Source of the DNA: Mycogone perniciosa
Lineage: Eukaryota; Ascomycota; Sordariomycetes; Hypocreales; Hypocreaceae
Assembly: GCA_025331125.1 (NCBI GenBank)
Contig: JAOALB010000039.1
Location: 247,023 to 311,022, forward strand
Direction of reading: 5' to 3'
Length of the DNA stretch: 64,000 nucleotides
Shown here: positions 21,831 through 31,927 of the stretch, one piece after another
How positions within the stretch are numbered: the stretch's first letter is position 1
Layout of the letters: each line of letters opens with the position of its first letter
Program-made: the position numbers and the translations under genes
The notes under the pieces: model-generated
The model's input: only the letters and a program-made list of their open reading frames with translations
Database searches by the model: none
Told to the model about the DNA's origin: nothing

Positions 21831-23309
21831 GCTGCGCTTCTATCCCTCTGCGGTTGTTCATTTTGTTACACTGGGGAAACCTAGAGATGGCGTATCTAAG
21901 TAGCAGCTTCTTCCCATCTAGTTGGCATCAACAATAGTATCGAAGAGTCCTGAATATAATCGTCCTTTAGTCACTAATGTGCCCTTGTACTGATAGATGC
22001 CTAATGCAACCTAATCGTAAAAATGTAGGGAGTGAATAGCACATGAACTAGCCAAACACTCTCGGCTCAAGGTAGACAAGATTAACGCATTCAAGATGCG
22101 ACTGAATGCTCCCTTGCAGACATTGGCCTCTATCTTGCACTGTTGCGAGAGCATACTACTCGTAGTCAGATGCTAATAAGCACGTTTTTTTAAGCGATGC
22201 TCTGACCTCTGAAACATGCATTCGTATAGTCCACATTTGCATTTGCTTTTTTACCTAGATGAGACAACAAGTCGAGAACTTGCTAAATACATAGTAGAAG
22301 TGGAAGCCGCAGGCTGGATACTACACGTGACATACCCATGCTATGTTTAAAGGAAGCAATAGCTTGCCAGGGTTGCACGCACTCTTGCATACTTGTGTGT
22401 AATAGGATCTACAAGTTGGAGTATAGGCCATACGAGGTAAGACATGTCTTGCTAAATAAGGCTTAACTTGTCTTCATTCGGTAGTTAATTGCTCATCTGT
22501 TAAAATGCACTCTGTATGTCACAGTATATCTGTCACATTCCGGTAGTTTCAGACGCTGTTATTAAAGGCCAAGAATATATTTCTCTCGAGAACCTCCCTG
22601 TATGTGACGACCGCCCCGAGGCATTCTTTCTGCAATGCACATGTTGAATTGCGATGCTGCAGGGGGCTAGACACTCACTATGTCCAACCCGTCACATGCG
22701 CAAGCAACCTAACCATCTTCGATTGAACTATGTGATTTACCGCCAAACTGAAGAGACGTATAATTAAGTCCGAGACAAGACATGTGATTATACCTAGTAT
22801 GAATATAGAGAGCGGTATTGCTTCATGAAGCAGAAAGTCGAGAGTCTATGGTTGCCCTGATCTGTGAGGTGCTTTATCTACTATTCAGCCATATAGCTCA
22901 TTATTACTATTGCACAATACAGGCTGTGCGCCAAGCCAGTGGGCTTGGACTGGATGAGTAAATGAAGCAGATTGTGGTTAGACGACATTCCAGGCTCTGA
23001 CATTAGATCTCTTGAAGGATTACAGAATGAATGCGTTAGGGCTGCCCCAGGCGAATGAAGTAATGGAGTTGCAATTGCCTACTAGTTTAAAGCATACAGG
23101 CGAAGTCGTTATTAAGACGCAGACTTGGACTGGCGTACAAACACATTCCTGGATATGTGTGAATTAATACAAAAAGGGCCCATCTTCGTCGTTGACTGTT
23201 GTGATGCATATGGGCTGGAATGTTTGTCTGGTTATAAGAGACTTTGGTGTGATCCTGCAAGTCTTCCTCGCTCCTTATCTTCAAGTTAACATTTACTAAC
23301 TTCTTCTAG
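21831..23309. other. AT-rich intergenic region, no secure gene
   Basis: Long AT-rich stretch with only short open frames. A segment near 23150-23265 reads, in one frame, with four cysteines (CC, C, C) and could be an upstream exon of the next candidate, but no start codon with signal peptide was found. Confidence 0.4.
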
Positions 23310-23702
23310 GTTGTTACCCTCATACCCGATCCAGTTCTTCCCAAGGACTGCGTCCAGAAGTTTTCCTACGGGTGCAGTATGCCTGGCCCAGGTGTACCGG
23401 CTGTAAGTAGATTCCTATCCAGTGGCTTTCAAGCAAGGGGGCAGTCTAACTATAAGCGACAAACTAACATCTTGGTCACAACGCAGAATGTAAGTGCTCA
23501 CTTAATTATTGATTTGTGTAATGGTAAATTATATGCTAATTAAACTACAGAAGCTATGCTGCCCCGGTACAGATTGTATGGAGCGTCGCACGAATGATGG
23601 CAAGGTAGAATATAGGGTAAGCAGCAACTCTTGGGTGGAGGCAAGTCTGGTTTGCTTCTTATATGCTAATCGCCTTGGAAATCTTAGTGTGATGAAGGTT
23701 GA
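23310..23702 (+). CDS. possible small six-cysteine (knottin-like) protein, partial model
   Basis: Three exons in consistent phase can be read: 23310-23402, 23551-23616 and 23688-23702, ending TGA. Borders are TCTAG/GTAAGT, CTACAG/GTAAGC and CTTAG, with TGCTAAT branch sites in introns 2 and 3. The encoded cysteines follow C-x7-C-x11-CC-x4-C-x13-C, the order found in inhibitor-cystine-knot peptides. The second intron (23403-23550) might contain a 3-base micro-exon at 23487-23489. The 5' exon and signal peptide are not identified, so this is a partial model. Knottins occur in fungal secretomes, some as effectors or toxin-like proteins; function here is unknown. No homologue recognised. Confidence 0.4.
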
Positions 23703-24437
23703 TCTTGAAAGAGACGAAAATCCCGAACACTTATATGAAATACAGTATAGTTTACTGTAGACACACTGCTGCAACCTCTTTTGTCATAAGTGATGGATAC
23801 TGCTTATGGTCGTTGTATGGAGTTCTCTACAGAGTTTAGGCTCGGCCGACCAATGACGACGGATTTTTATTCTCGAACACATACATGTAGGGTCGTTCCC
23901 TATATAGTTCCTAGCCCCCTAAAGTCATGACTGTTTTACCGGTTCCTGATGTTTGGAGACTGAAAAATATAGCCGTTTTCGATACCCTGCTTAAATTTGA
24001 CTGAGCTGCGCCACTGTCTGCAAATGCCGAATCAAATCCCCATGTGGCCGATGACTCGTTGCCGGAAAGATGGCCTGCTTTGCAAGCCTCAAAAAGACTA
24101 GTCGAAAACTATTACCTACATGTATTCTTTAAATATGCAGGGGAGAACATTGGATATATTACAAGTTTAGAGATAATACAACATGATTGGTTCTTCGTGA
24201 TGACTCTTGTTCTTTAGAATAGCCAAGCCACATATAAGGCTCTCAATGCAAACACAGCCATATAAGCCCGCTCTCCTTGACCAACTCTCAGCTTGGATAA
24301 TATCGCTACAATTTATTAGACAACGATGACCTTGCTTGCGTAACTAATAACTTCTATCGGTACACCCTATGTTATAATAGACTCATTTCCACCTCGCTAT
24401 TTATCACTTCCATAAGCCCAAACCAATACGGACAACA
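23703..24437. other. intergenic, no gene seen
   Basis: AT-rich spacer between the cysteine-rich candidate and the PARP-like gene. Confidence 0.4.
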
Positions 24438-26014
24438 ATGGCCCTCCAGGGCGGCGGCGGCCTCATTGCCCAGCATTGTCCCTCGGCAATAACAAGTTGG
24501 TCACACGAATTATCTGACGACATTGATGAGCACCTCTTCCAATTCCACCTTCCCAGCCTCATTTTTCACCTATGCCTCTCCTCCGACCACCAAGAACTTC
24601 TATCATGCGAGCTCCGAGATACCAACGGCTCTATCCGGCGGCGCATCCTCGACCCCTTGCGACATGAGGTTCGCTCCATCTTTCGCAGTCTATACCACGG
24701 CAACTCGCGTGGCCGGTTAAAGGACTCAGATATCCAGATTGCCATTCTGCAAGCTCTTGAGAGGCTAGCAGAGCACCACAATCCATGCCTCAAGGAAAAG
24801 GCAGTTAGGGGCCCAAAGTATGAAAGTGGCTGGGCCGCCGACGAGATTTCTGACTGGAACGACGTTGTCAATAATCCCCATGGCCTCGACATTTCCACTA
24901 TTCGCGATGAGGCCTCAGATATACTCGGTATGAATCCGGCACAGATCATGAGAGAGCTCTCCTCGCAGTGGAGAGTAATCCACATGGAATGCGTCATCCG
25001 TGAAGACCTCTTATCACGCTTTAGGCGGTACCAGGGCTCCCTCCGTGAAGCCCTCCAAAAGGACCCCAACGGCCTGCGCCAGAAGCTCCCACCCAATTCC
25101 AAACTAGAAGGCCGCGTCAGGGCCAAAATCCCCAGTGCGGACATCATCGACGATATGGTCAAGCCTCGGCTGACCTTCCACGGCACGCCGATCAAGTGCG
25201 TCCGCTCCATCATCCGCCACGGATTCCTCCTCCCAGGCAAGGTGATCGATGGGAAGCGCATAGAATCTCCTCGCTCGGGCGTTGCATTCAATCGCGGCAT
25301 CTACTCCTCCCAATCCGCCATGTATGCCATGTCCTACGCCAGCGGGCAGCACGAATGACGCCCTTGGGAGCACTCCCTAGCATGCGACTCTTCGTTTGTG
25401 CCACTGTCATGGGTAGGACGTACTCTTCCAGGCGGGACCCAGCAGTCCATGGGCCATTGCTGGAAGGGCATGACTCACACTTTGATGGATACTTCGAATA
25501 CATCATCCACGATGAGCGGGCGATGCTGCCGTGCTATGTGTTCCATTTAGATCTCGGATCTCTCGAGGCGCAGCGCGCAGTCAAGGCCGCCCAGCGGGAT
25601 CCCATGGCATTCCATGACGTATTTATCAAGAAGGAAAAGACGCATCCAAAGCTGGACAATAATCCTGCTCCTTCGCCAGGGGACGTGAAGCGAGAACAAC
25701 TTGCAAAGAAGGCGGCCGCGATGAAGTGGTTCCCCTATGGCTTCGGCTCTGCATCTGGTACCAATTTCGTGATTGAGGAGATTGGCGAGGTATCTGAAGA
25801 TGAGGAAGAGTATGGAGAGTGGCAAGCAGATAAACATGCCTATATTCCTCGTGATGAGCCAGAAGATGAAGAAGAAGAGTATTATTCCAGTTGGGATGAA
25901 GAAGAGGGCAAGATGGTCACAAAGCGGAAGCCAGGGTTGTTCCTGGACCAGTATCAGAAGGCTCGACACGAGGATGTGAAGAAGACCAGCAATCGACGCT
26001 CGTTCGGTGGATAG
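24438..26014 (+). CDS. PARP-like ADP-ribosyltransferase, catalytic domain in two frames
   Basis: The first frame (24438-25358, 306 residues) has a helical N-terminal region and then LTFHGT (residue 248 His), RSIIRHGFL and NRGIYSSQSAMYAMSYA. These match the H and Y positions of the PARP H-Y-E triad. The second frame (from 25355 or just after, to 26014) continues with MRLFVCATVMGR and FEYIIHDERAMLPCYVFHLD, where the Glu at 25496-25498 fits the triad's E. A very acidic C-terminal tail follows. Joining requires either a one-base frame change at 25353-25356 or a 50-bp intron (25331-25380, GTCCTA..CCCTAG, phase 2). The intron is in phase but removes a stretch that looks conserved. Fungal PARP-type enzymes modify proteins with ADP-ribose in DNA repair or other signalling; the target here is unknown. 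Confidence 0.72.
25331..25380 (+). other. frame break or 50-bp intron in the PARP-like gene
   Basis: The upstream frame ends in TGA at 25356-25358 and the downstream frame is already open, with overlap AATGA. GT at 25331 and AG at 25379-25380 would restore the frame; the donor is non-consensus. Confidence 0.55.
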
Positions 26015-26149
26015 TAATTAGGTAGTAATTGTTGAATAATGATTGAAACCGTTCGTTACGGTCATTCTCGTGCCCCATCTTCGTCCATTTCCTGACTTAA
26101 CGCCATGTACCATGCTTGTCAAACCATAATATTGATATCAACCCAAGTT

Positions 26150-27739
26150 TTAATCCCAGTACCTGATGTCTCCGTCTAAGCCAGCCGTCACCACCTTGCT
26201 TGTTTCTTGTGGGTGCCACTGCACGCAAGTCACAGCCTGGTTGCCCGCCTTTAATTTGTGATACATCTTGCAGGTCTTCCAATCCCAGAAGCAGACGTAT
26301 CCAGCTTGGTCACCCGAAGCCAGGAACTGGCCGTCAGGACTGCAGTCCAGATCGATCGCCAGACCAGCGTTATTATGCCCACGGTAACTCTTCTTCCTGT
26401 TCTGTCGGAACTTGTCATTAGCGCCGTAGACGAGAATCTGGTTGTCTGAGCTTTGATAGGCGACGTATTTGCCAGAGGGGTGCAACGCCGCACGCGTCAT
26501 GGGATACATATCTGGCTCGGCAATGTACTTGATCGGCACAGGAATGTTGTAGTCCCACGCGCGGAGTGATTTGTCGTCCGAAGTGGTTATGAAACGGCGA
26601 TTCTGGTCGACAAAGGTGATGGTGTTGATAGCTGCCAAGTGATGGTCATACTCCTGCACCACCTCGTTTGGCGTACGGATGTCAAATTGGACAATCTTCT
26701 TATCCGACATGCCGGCCAGGAACTCGTTCGAATGCTCTGGATCGGGGTTGAATTTGATAACATGGGGCGTCTTGCCCGTCGTGAACTTGCTGATACAGAC
26801 ACCCTTCTCAGTGTCCCAGAGCTTCATCATGCGATCATATGAGGCAGACAAAAATTGGGTTCCAGAGTTGTTGAAGCAAATGTCTGAAAGCGACTTGGCG
26901 TGGCCCGAATATGTCCGCAGCAGCTCCCTCTCGTGATAGACGTCCCGGATCTTGATCGTCGTATCGGCGCTGGCCGATAGGAGCAAGTGTCCTGACCTGG
27001 GGAAGAATCGCAAAGCTGTAACAGCCGCAGAATGGTCTCTCCAGCCATGAATCTGCTTCTTGGGGATAAAATTGGTGACGCTCCCGATCTCTTTTCGCAA
27101 ATCCACATCCAAGTCCTGCGGAATGTGCATGTACGTCCGGCCTTGGTAATCGTACTCTTGCGAGCCATGGAACGTTGTCGTCTCCTCTCCCATTTCCTCG
27201 ACTTCTTTCCGTCGAGCGATTGCCCCCACTGGGGCTTGTAACACCGTTCCGCTCTCAATCACATCCTCTTCTTCCTCGACGATCTCGTACTCCTCGTCGC
27301 TGGCCAGTTCTTCATCATCTCCAACGATCTCATATTCATCCGCCTTGTATTTTACCCATGGTCCAACATAAGACCCGGGCCCCTCGGCAATTGTCGCACT
27401 TCCTTTACCCTCTCTCCTTGCTCGTATCCGCGCCGCTTCCTCCTTCAGCGCCGCGCTGCTTTGGTGTTCTCGTTCTGGCCCCCCCCTCCTTTCAACAGCC
27501 CGATGTTTGCTTCGAAAGGTGTGCTCGCTCAGGAACATTTCTTCAGCATGGCCGGTAAGGATGTTCTTGCGCTTGAGGACACTTGCATCGTCCTTGAACG
27601 GATTGGATGGGCCAACTTTTGGTCGCGAGAGATCTTCAGCGGTGTATGGAACGACTGCATGGTCGGGTTCGGCTTGTTGTCGCACTATAAGCGCATCTTG
27701 TGGTGCCATATTTGGCGGATATTCCCCAAAGTCCGCCAT
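26150..27739 (-). CDS. PRP17: pre-mRNA splicing factor Prp17 / Cdc40, WD40 protein
   Basis: A single exon of 529 residues begins at ATG 27739; the frame extends upstream without a better start. The N-terminal half has conserved family sequence (LTGHAEEMFLSEHTFRSKHR, EFEIV-like acidic stretch, GRTYMHIPQDLDVDL, FIPKKQIHGWRDH). The C-terminal half has WD40 repeats: HSAAVTALRFFP, SADTTIKIRD, GHAKSLSDICFNNSG, SASYDRMMKLWD, HHLAAINTITFVD, TSDDKSLRAWD, ASGDQAGYVCFWDWK and AGLDGDIRYWD at the end. Prp17 acts in the second catalytic step of splicing in the nucleus. Convergent with the PARP-like gene. Confidence 0.96.
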   Translation of the reverse strand: MADFGEYPPNMAPQDALIVRQQAEPDHAVVPYTAEDLSRPKVGPSNPFKDDASVLKRKNILTGHAEEMFLSEHTFRSKHRAVERRGGPEREHQSSAALKEEAARIRARREGKGSATIAEGPGSYVGPWVKYKADEYEIVGDDEELASDEEYEIVEEEEDVIESGTVLQAPVGAIARRKEVEEMGEETTTFHGSQEYDYQGRTYMHIPQDLDVDLRKEIGSVTNFIPKKQIHGWRDHSAAVTALRFFPRSGHLLLSASADTTIKIRDVYHERELLRTYSGHAKSLSDICFNNSGTQFLSASYDRMMKLWDTEKGVCISKFTTGKTPHVIKFNPDPEHSNEFLAGMSDKKIVQFDIRTPNEVVQEYDHHLAAINTITFVDQNRRFITTSDDKSLRAWDYNIPVPIKYIAEPDMYPMTRAALHPSGKYVAYQSSDNQILVYGANDKFRQNRKKSYRGHNNAGLAIDLDCSPDGQFLASGDQAGYVCFWDWKTCKMYHKLKAGNQAVTCVQWHPQETSKVVTAGLDGDIRYWD

Positions 27740-28435
27740 GTTTGGATTGTTGCGACAGCTCGTCGCTGTCTGTGCTGATGACGGAAATTTTTGGATGCGC
27801 AAGAACACAGACTTAGAAGACGCTGAACCGCGGCGCGTCTACACCGAAGACCAGATCACGTGATACAGTAGTAGATCGGATGAAATTATTGACGACACCC
27901 CGCAGTTTGCCGGCTCACAACCCAATGCTAGGGGCACGAAAGACTCTTTGCGCACTGTTCTTGTGGAATACTGAGTAAATGTTAGCAAACAAGAGAGAGA
28001 GAGAGAGAGTAATATTGGAGGACTTTACTTGACAGTTGCGTTGCGTCAAGTTCCATATCTTTAGATTTTATCATTACTCAAGTCAAAAATTCTCGACACA
28101 AGCCAGCCGCCCCTGCAAAATAGCAGAAAAGACCGTACAACCAGGTTGCGATGTTTGTCTCTCAGAGAACAGTCGCTCTACATGAAGCCCCAAACGCCAG
28201 TGTGCCACCGGACGCTGTGCCCGAAAGCTATGGTCCAAGCCCATCTCTTCCCCATCATTGCTATGCCATCCCACCATCTACTCATCATATACTGAACCTC
28301 AAGGTCCATTTCCCGTGCCCTATTTAACTTGTTGACCCCATGAGTTTTTTCCCGCTGAACCCGGCCCATCGGTCCTGCCAGAGATATTGGTATCATACGG
28401 TGGGTTAGGGTTATTCGCGAACCGGCCGAGGCGGT
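27740..28435. other. spacer with (GA)n tract
   Basis: Contains the Prp17 promoter, a (GA)n run at about 27992-28009 and the 3' flank of Erv14. No gene seen. Confidence 0.45.
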
Positions 28436-29088
28436 TTACGAGGACTCATCACGGATGAGCGCGACGATCATGCTGTAGAGGTAGAAGAAGAACATGAGCA
28501 AGTGGAAGGCCAGCTTGATAAACGACTCCTATTTGGCTGTTAGCAATATGTAGAGCTGAGACATGTAGGATAACGTGCCTTCTTGTGGACGTTCAGCTTG
28601 CGGAAGATCTCGGTGGCGTCCAGCAGGTGGGTGTTGTCGACAATCCTAGAACCCAGTCAGCCAACCGTTTGCGCAATGCATCCATGCGGGGTCCTACTTC
28701 TTAACGTTCCATACAAGGAGGGGCAGGTTGAGAATGAGGGCCACCCAGTATCCGTTGATCAGGAACAAGAAGGTCAGGAATCCATGAACAGCGGCCTCGG
28801 GGATAATGTAGGTGTTCAGACGGTTGCAGAGATCGATAGGGTTGATGTAGTCACTATAGCAGATACGTCAGCTTCAGCAAACAGGTAGAAGGAAGCGCAT
28901 TGACACGGGAAATATCATATGCGCGCGTTGGCTGCTGCCGAGAAGGGGTGCTGGTTTCATCCGAGAGCTGAGGGAGGGGCATACCATTCCAGATCGCTAT
29001 ACATGATGGTGAAGAAAACCTGGAGAAACAGGTTGACAGCGTTGATCAACACTGACAACAGGAAGAGCCACGCTTCTCCGGACATCAT
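28436..29088 (-). CDS. ERV14: ER-derived vesicle protein Erv14 / cornichon
   Basis: Four exons (29088-28985, 28853-28698, 28645-28579, 28528-28436) give 139 residues, the family length. Conserved sequence includes MSGEAWLFLLSVLINAVNLF, MYSDLECDYINPIDLCNRLN, FLTFLFLINGYWVALILN and ESFIKLAFHLLMFFFYLYSMI. It has three membrane segments and is a COPII cargo receptor from ER to Golgi. The start is ATG 29088, with a second ATG directly after it; either may serve. The last intron begins GC rather than GT (exon AAGAAG then GCACGT) and still has a GCTAAC branch and TAG end. The third junction gives NVHKK-ESF, as in the family, which supports the GC donor. Confidence 0.95.
28529..28578 (-). other. GC-AG intron in Erv14
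   Basis: The exon-intron border is AAGAAG|GCACGT and the 3' end is GCTAAC..AAATAG|GAG. No GT near the border keeps the conserved protein. Confidence 0.75.
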
Positions 29089-29939
29089 GGCTGTTTTCTC
29101 GACGGTTCAAGCTAGAAACGGGTTGGCAGAGACGCAGAAATAGGCGTTATCACCGTTGGGCGCAGTGGTCAAGAAGCTCTGTCACGAGCTTTTGGTGGAT
29201 GCGCAAAAGGGAGAGAACCGGCGCGCGCGCGAGGGCAGAGGCTTATAGGTAATTTGGGATGGTGACGACAGAGCACGCGGAAGAGAGGAGAGGCGAGGTG
29301 GCTTCAAGCCTGTGGCTGCGACGTGGAGAGGTGGGAGTATTGTTGTGTGGTGGATTTGATTTGCAAGGCATGAAAGGTGGTGGTGGTGGACTGGAGGTGG
29401 TGACCTTGGATTTAGTGGCGATGATGGAAGACTCCAGCCAACCAGTCCGATTCTGCCGTCCCGTGTTTGGCTGAATGCAGTGGAGAATTTGCAATCTGCG
29501 CTACCTGATGCACCGCTGCCCTGCTAATAAATGCTCATAGACTACTGTAACACTAGTAGTACATACGATACAGCGCCTTATCTACAATTCCGAGGTTATC
29601 GCTGTGCCGTTGACAAAGCCTCCATCACATGGCCTCTCTCTCTCTCAAAGTCTGTGATGTAGTAGTACTGGTAGTGGCAGAGAAATGCGTGTTTCACTCC
29701 GGCAGTTCCATTGAAACCCCATATAAATAGCAATTCCATCTCATGGTTTGGTTAGTCCAACATGGGGGTATGTGTAGCGTATCTATCTACATACGACATG
29801 CAGAGCCCAAACGGCTGGAAGAAATGCACCTGCATCCGGCGGCTTCAAACTTGGCTACACTAGGCGACACGGTACCATTATGTTCCAGATCTGAAAATGT
29901 TGTCTCGTAAAGTAAATATATTTTCACGCTGCAGATGCC
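29089..29939. other. intergenic with (TC)n, no gene
   Basis: Contains the Erv14 promoter region, a CGCGCGCGCG run near 29222-29231 and a CTCTCTCTCTC run at 29636-29646. No gene seen. Confidence 0.4.
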
Positions 29940-31348
29940 TCAGTTTTCGGCGTTAGGCATAGGCACAGGGCCTCCAGGAGAGTCGGCCGTTCTGGCCGTG
30001 AGAATCTCGCAACCATCTTCTGTGATGAGCAGGGTGTGCTCTATCGTACATACAATTAGCATCATGTCTTTAACGCGGCAGGCCTGTACAAAGTTAACGT
30101 ACCAAATTGAGCCGTCCGTTTTCCGTCAATGGTGGTACTCGTCCAGTTGTCGGGCCATGTGATATCCCTGTACTTGCCCAGCGCAATCATGGGTTCAATC
30201 GTAAATGTCATGCCGGGCTTGCACTCGCCGACGGCCTTGTTCTTGGCGTAGTGAGGAACATTGGGAGGGCAATGGAAGAGCTTTCCGATGCCGTGTCCGC
30301 AGTATGTCCTAATGACGCTGCAGTTCTTCTGCTTCGCAACCTTCTCAATGATATTGCCAAACTCCCGTATCAGGACGCCAGGCTTGACGGCTTTGATTGC
30401 CTCGTCCAGACACTCACGTGCGGCTTCCACAACTCGAACATTGTCAGGGTCTGCCTTGGCCTTGTCGCCAATGTAGTACGTCTCGTTGAGATCGGCGTGG
30501 TATCCGTCATGGTACAGACTAATATCAATGTTGAGAATATCGCCATCAAGCAGGATTCGCTGATCAGGTATGCCGTGGCAGATGACTTCGTTGACGGATG
30601 TGCAGCAGGACTTGGGGAAGTGGTTGTAGTTCAACGGTGACGGGTAAGACTAGAAATCCACATGTAAGCACTCTATTCTCCCAAACTCTCGGCACACAAA
30701 AAAAGGGCATCCGGCTCTTGTGACATACATTGCGCTCTACGCAGGCCTTGTGAACAATTTCATCGATGTAATCGGTCGAAACACCGGGCTTGGCGGCAGC
30801 TGCAGCAATGTCGAGCACCTCACGCGCCAGCTTGCAAGCTTTGCGCATCGCCGCAATGCCCTTGCTGTCGTGAATATCGATCTTGTTGCGGCTCGCAAGC
30901 GAACGGTTGTACTTGGGGTTGCCATCCTCCCACCAGACGGGATGGTGGATCGACTTGGGCACGGTGCGGTGGTCGGACAGGGGATAGACAGGGCGCAGCG
31001 AACCGGAGAAGGGGAAGCTGGGGAACGGGTTGTAGTAGCCGGTAGCTGGATCTGGTAAGATTGCTTTCGGAGGAATGATATGGTGGAGGATATTACTTTG
31101 TGTCTTGTGCATGCTCTTGTGGTTGCTCTACACACGTAGGGTCAGGTCTGTGGCCTCTCTTTGCGTCGCAACATGCGAAGGGGGGCAGTCAGGAGTCCTC
31201 ATACCCAGTTCCTCTTGAAGCAATCCTGCGAGCAGAAGAAGCTGTCTTTGACACCGAGCTTCAAGCAGGTTGGGCATTGCAGAGCTCCCGCCTCGTTCTC
31301 ACAGTCCACACCCAAACATTTCTTCTTGGCCGGGGGCTCGGAGGTCAT
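29940..31348 (-). CDS. methionine aminopeptidase type 1
   Basis: Four exons (31348-31205, 31127-30729, 30649-30103, 30040-29940) give 396 residues. The N-terminus has the zinc-binding MYND-like region of eukaryotic MetAP1 (CLGVDCENEAGALQCPTCLK, FFCSQDCFKRNW), which links it to ribosomes. The pita-bread catalytic domain has NIDISLYHDGYHADLNETY (metal-binding aspartates), TYCGHGIGKLFH (His), FTIEPMI (Glu) and AQFEHTLLI (Glu, split by intron 3). It removes initiator methionine from new proteins in the cytosol. All metal ligands are present. Divergent from the kynurenine monooxygenase gene, 579 bp apart. Confidence 0.96.
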
Positions 31349-31927
31349 GGCTGTGACGGTCGGCAGTGCGGGCGACGTGCAAAATGCAAGAAAAGCAGGG
31401 AAATAAACTGAGAATAAAGCAGTCTAAGTGCTTGAATTGCTGGTGACGAGACTAGAATAATCACCACAAGCTTGTTTTCCAAACTATAGTGGGTGTCTTG
31501 AGCTTGCAGAAGCGTGGTTCAACACACATGAGCCAACCCGAATGCAAGATACCGCGGGGTGGCGGAAAAAAGGCCCCCGATAAGTTTTTTTTCTACCCAT
31601 AGGTTGCCTGAGCATGTAAGCAGCTTGGCAGGTATCCCTAGAGCAGATACTAGTAGTACTACTCCGTACTCCGTACCTCCATCCGCTTCGAAACAAGGCT
31701 CTAATCGATACGGAAATGGTGGTGTGGCTTGCCTTGTCTGGGTGTGTTCGTTCTTGGTAACATGATGTGATCTTGTAATGGCGGGCTAGATTATTCACTT
31801 AGTCGCCTTCTCGTAACCGCAGCCATCATAATGGCCGCTTCCGCCGAGGTCTTTTATCTCAGCCTAATTTCTGACTTGCCTCCTTCAAAACTCTGGCAAA
31901 GCTCAAACCGGCTTATTCGGCCAAAGA
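31349..31927. promoter_or_regulatory. divergent promoter region, MetAP1 / KMO
   Basis: 579 bp between two divergent starts. It includes a TACTCCGTACTCCGTAC repeat at 31660-31675 and a CTAGTAGTACTACT patch at 31650-31663. Confidence 0.5.
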
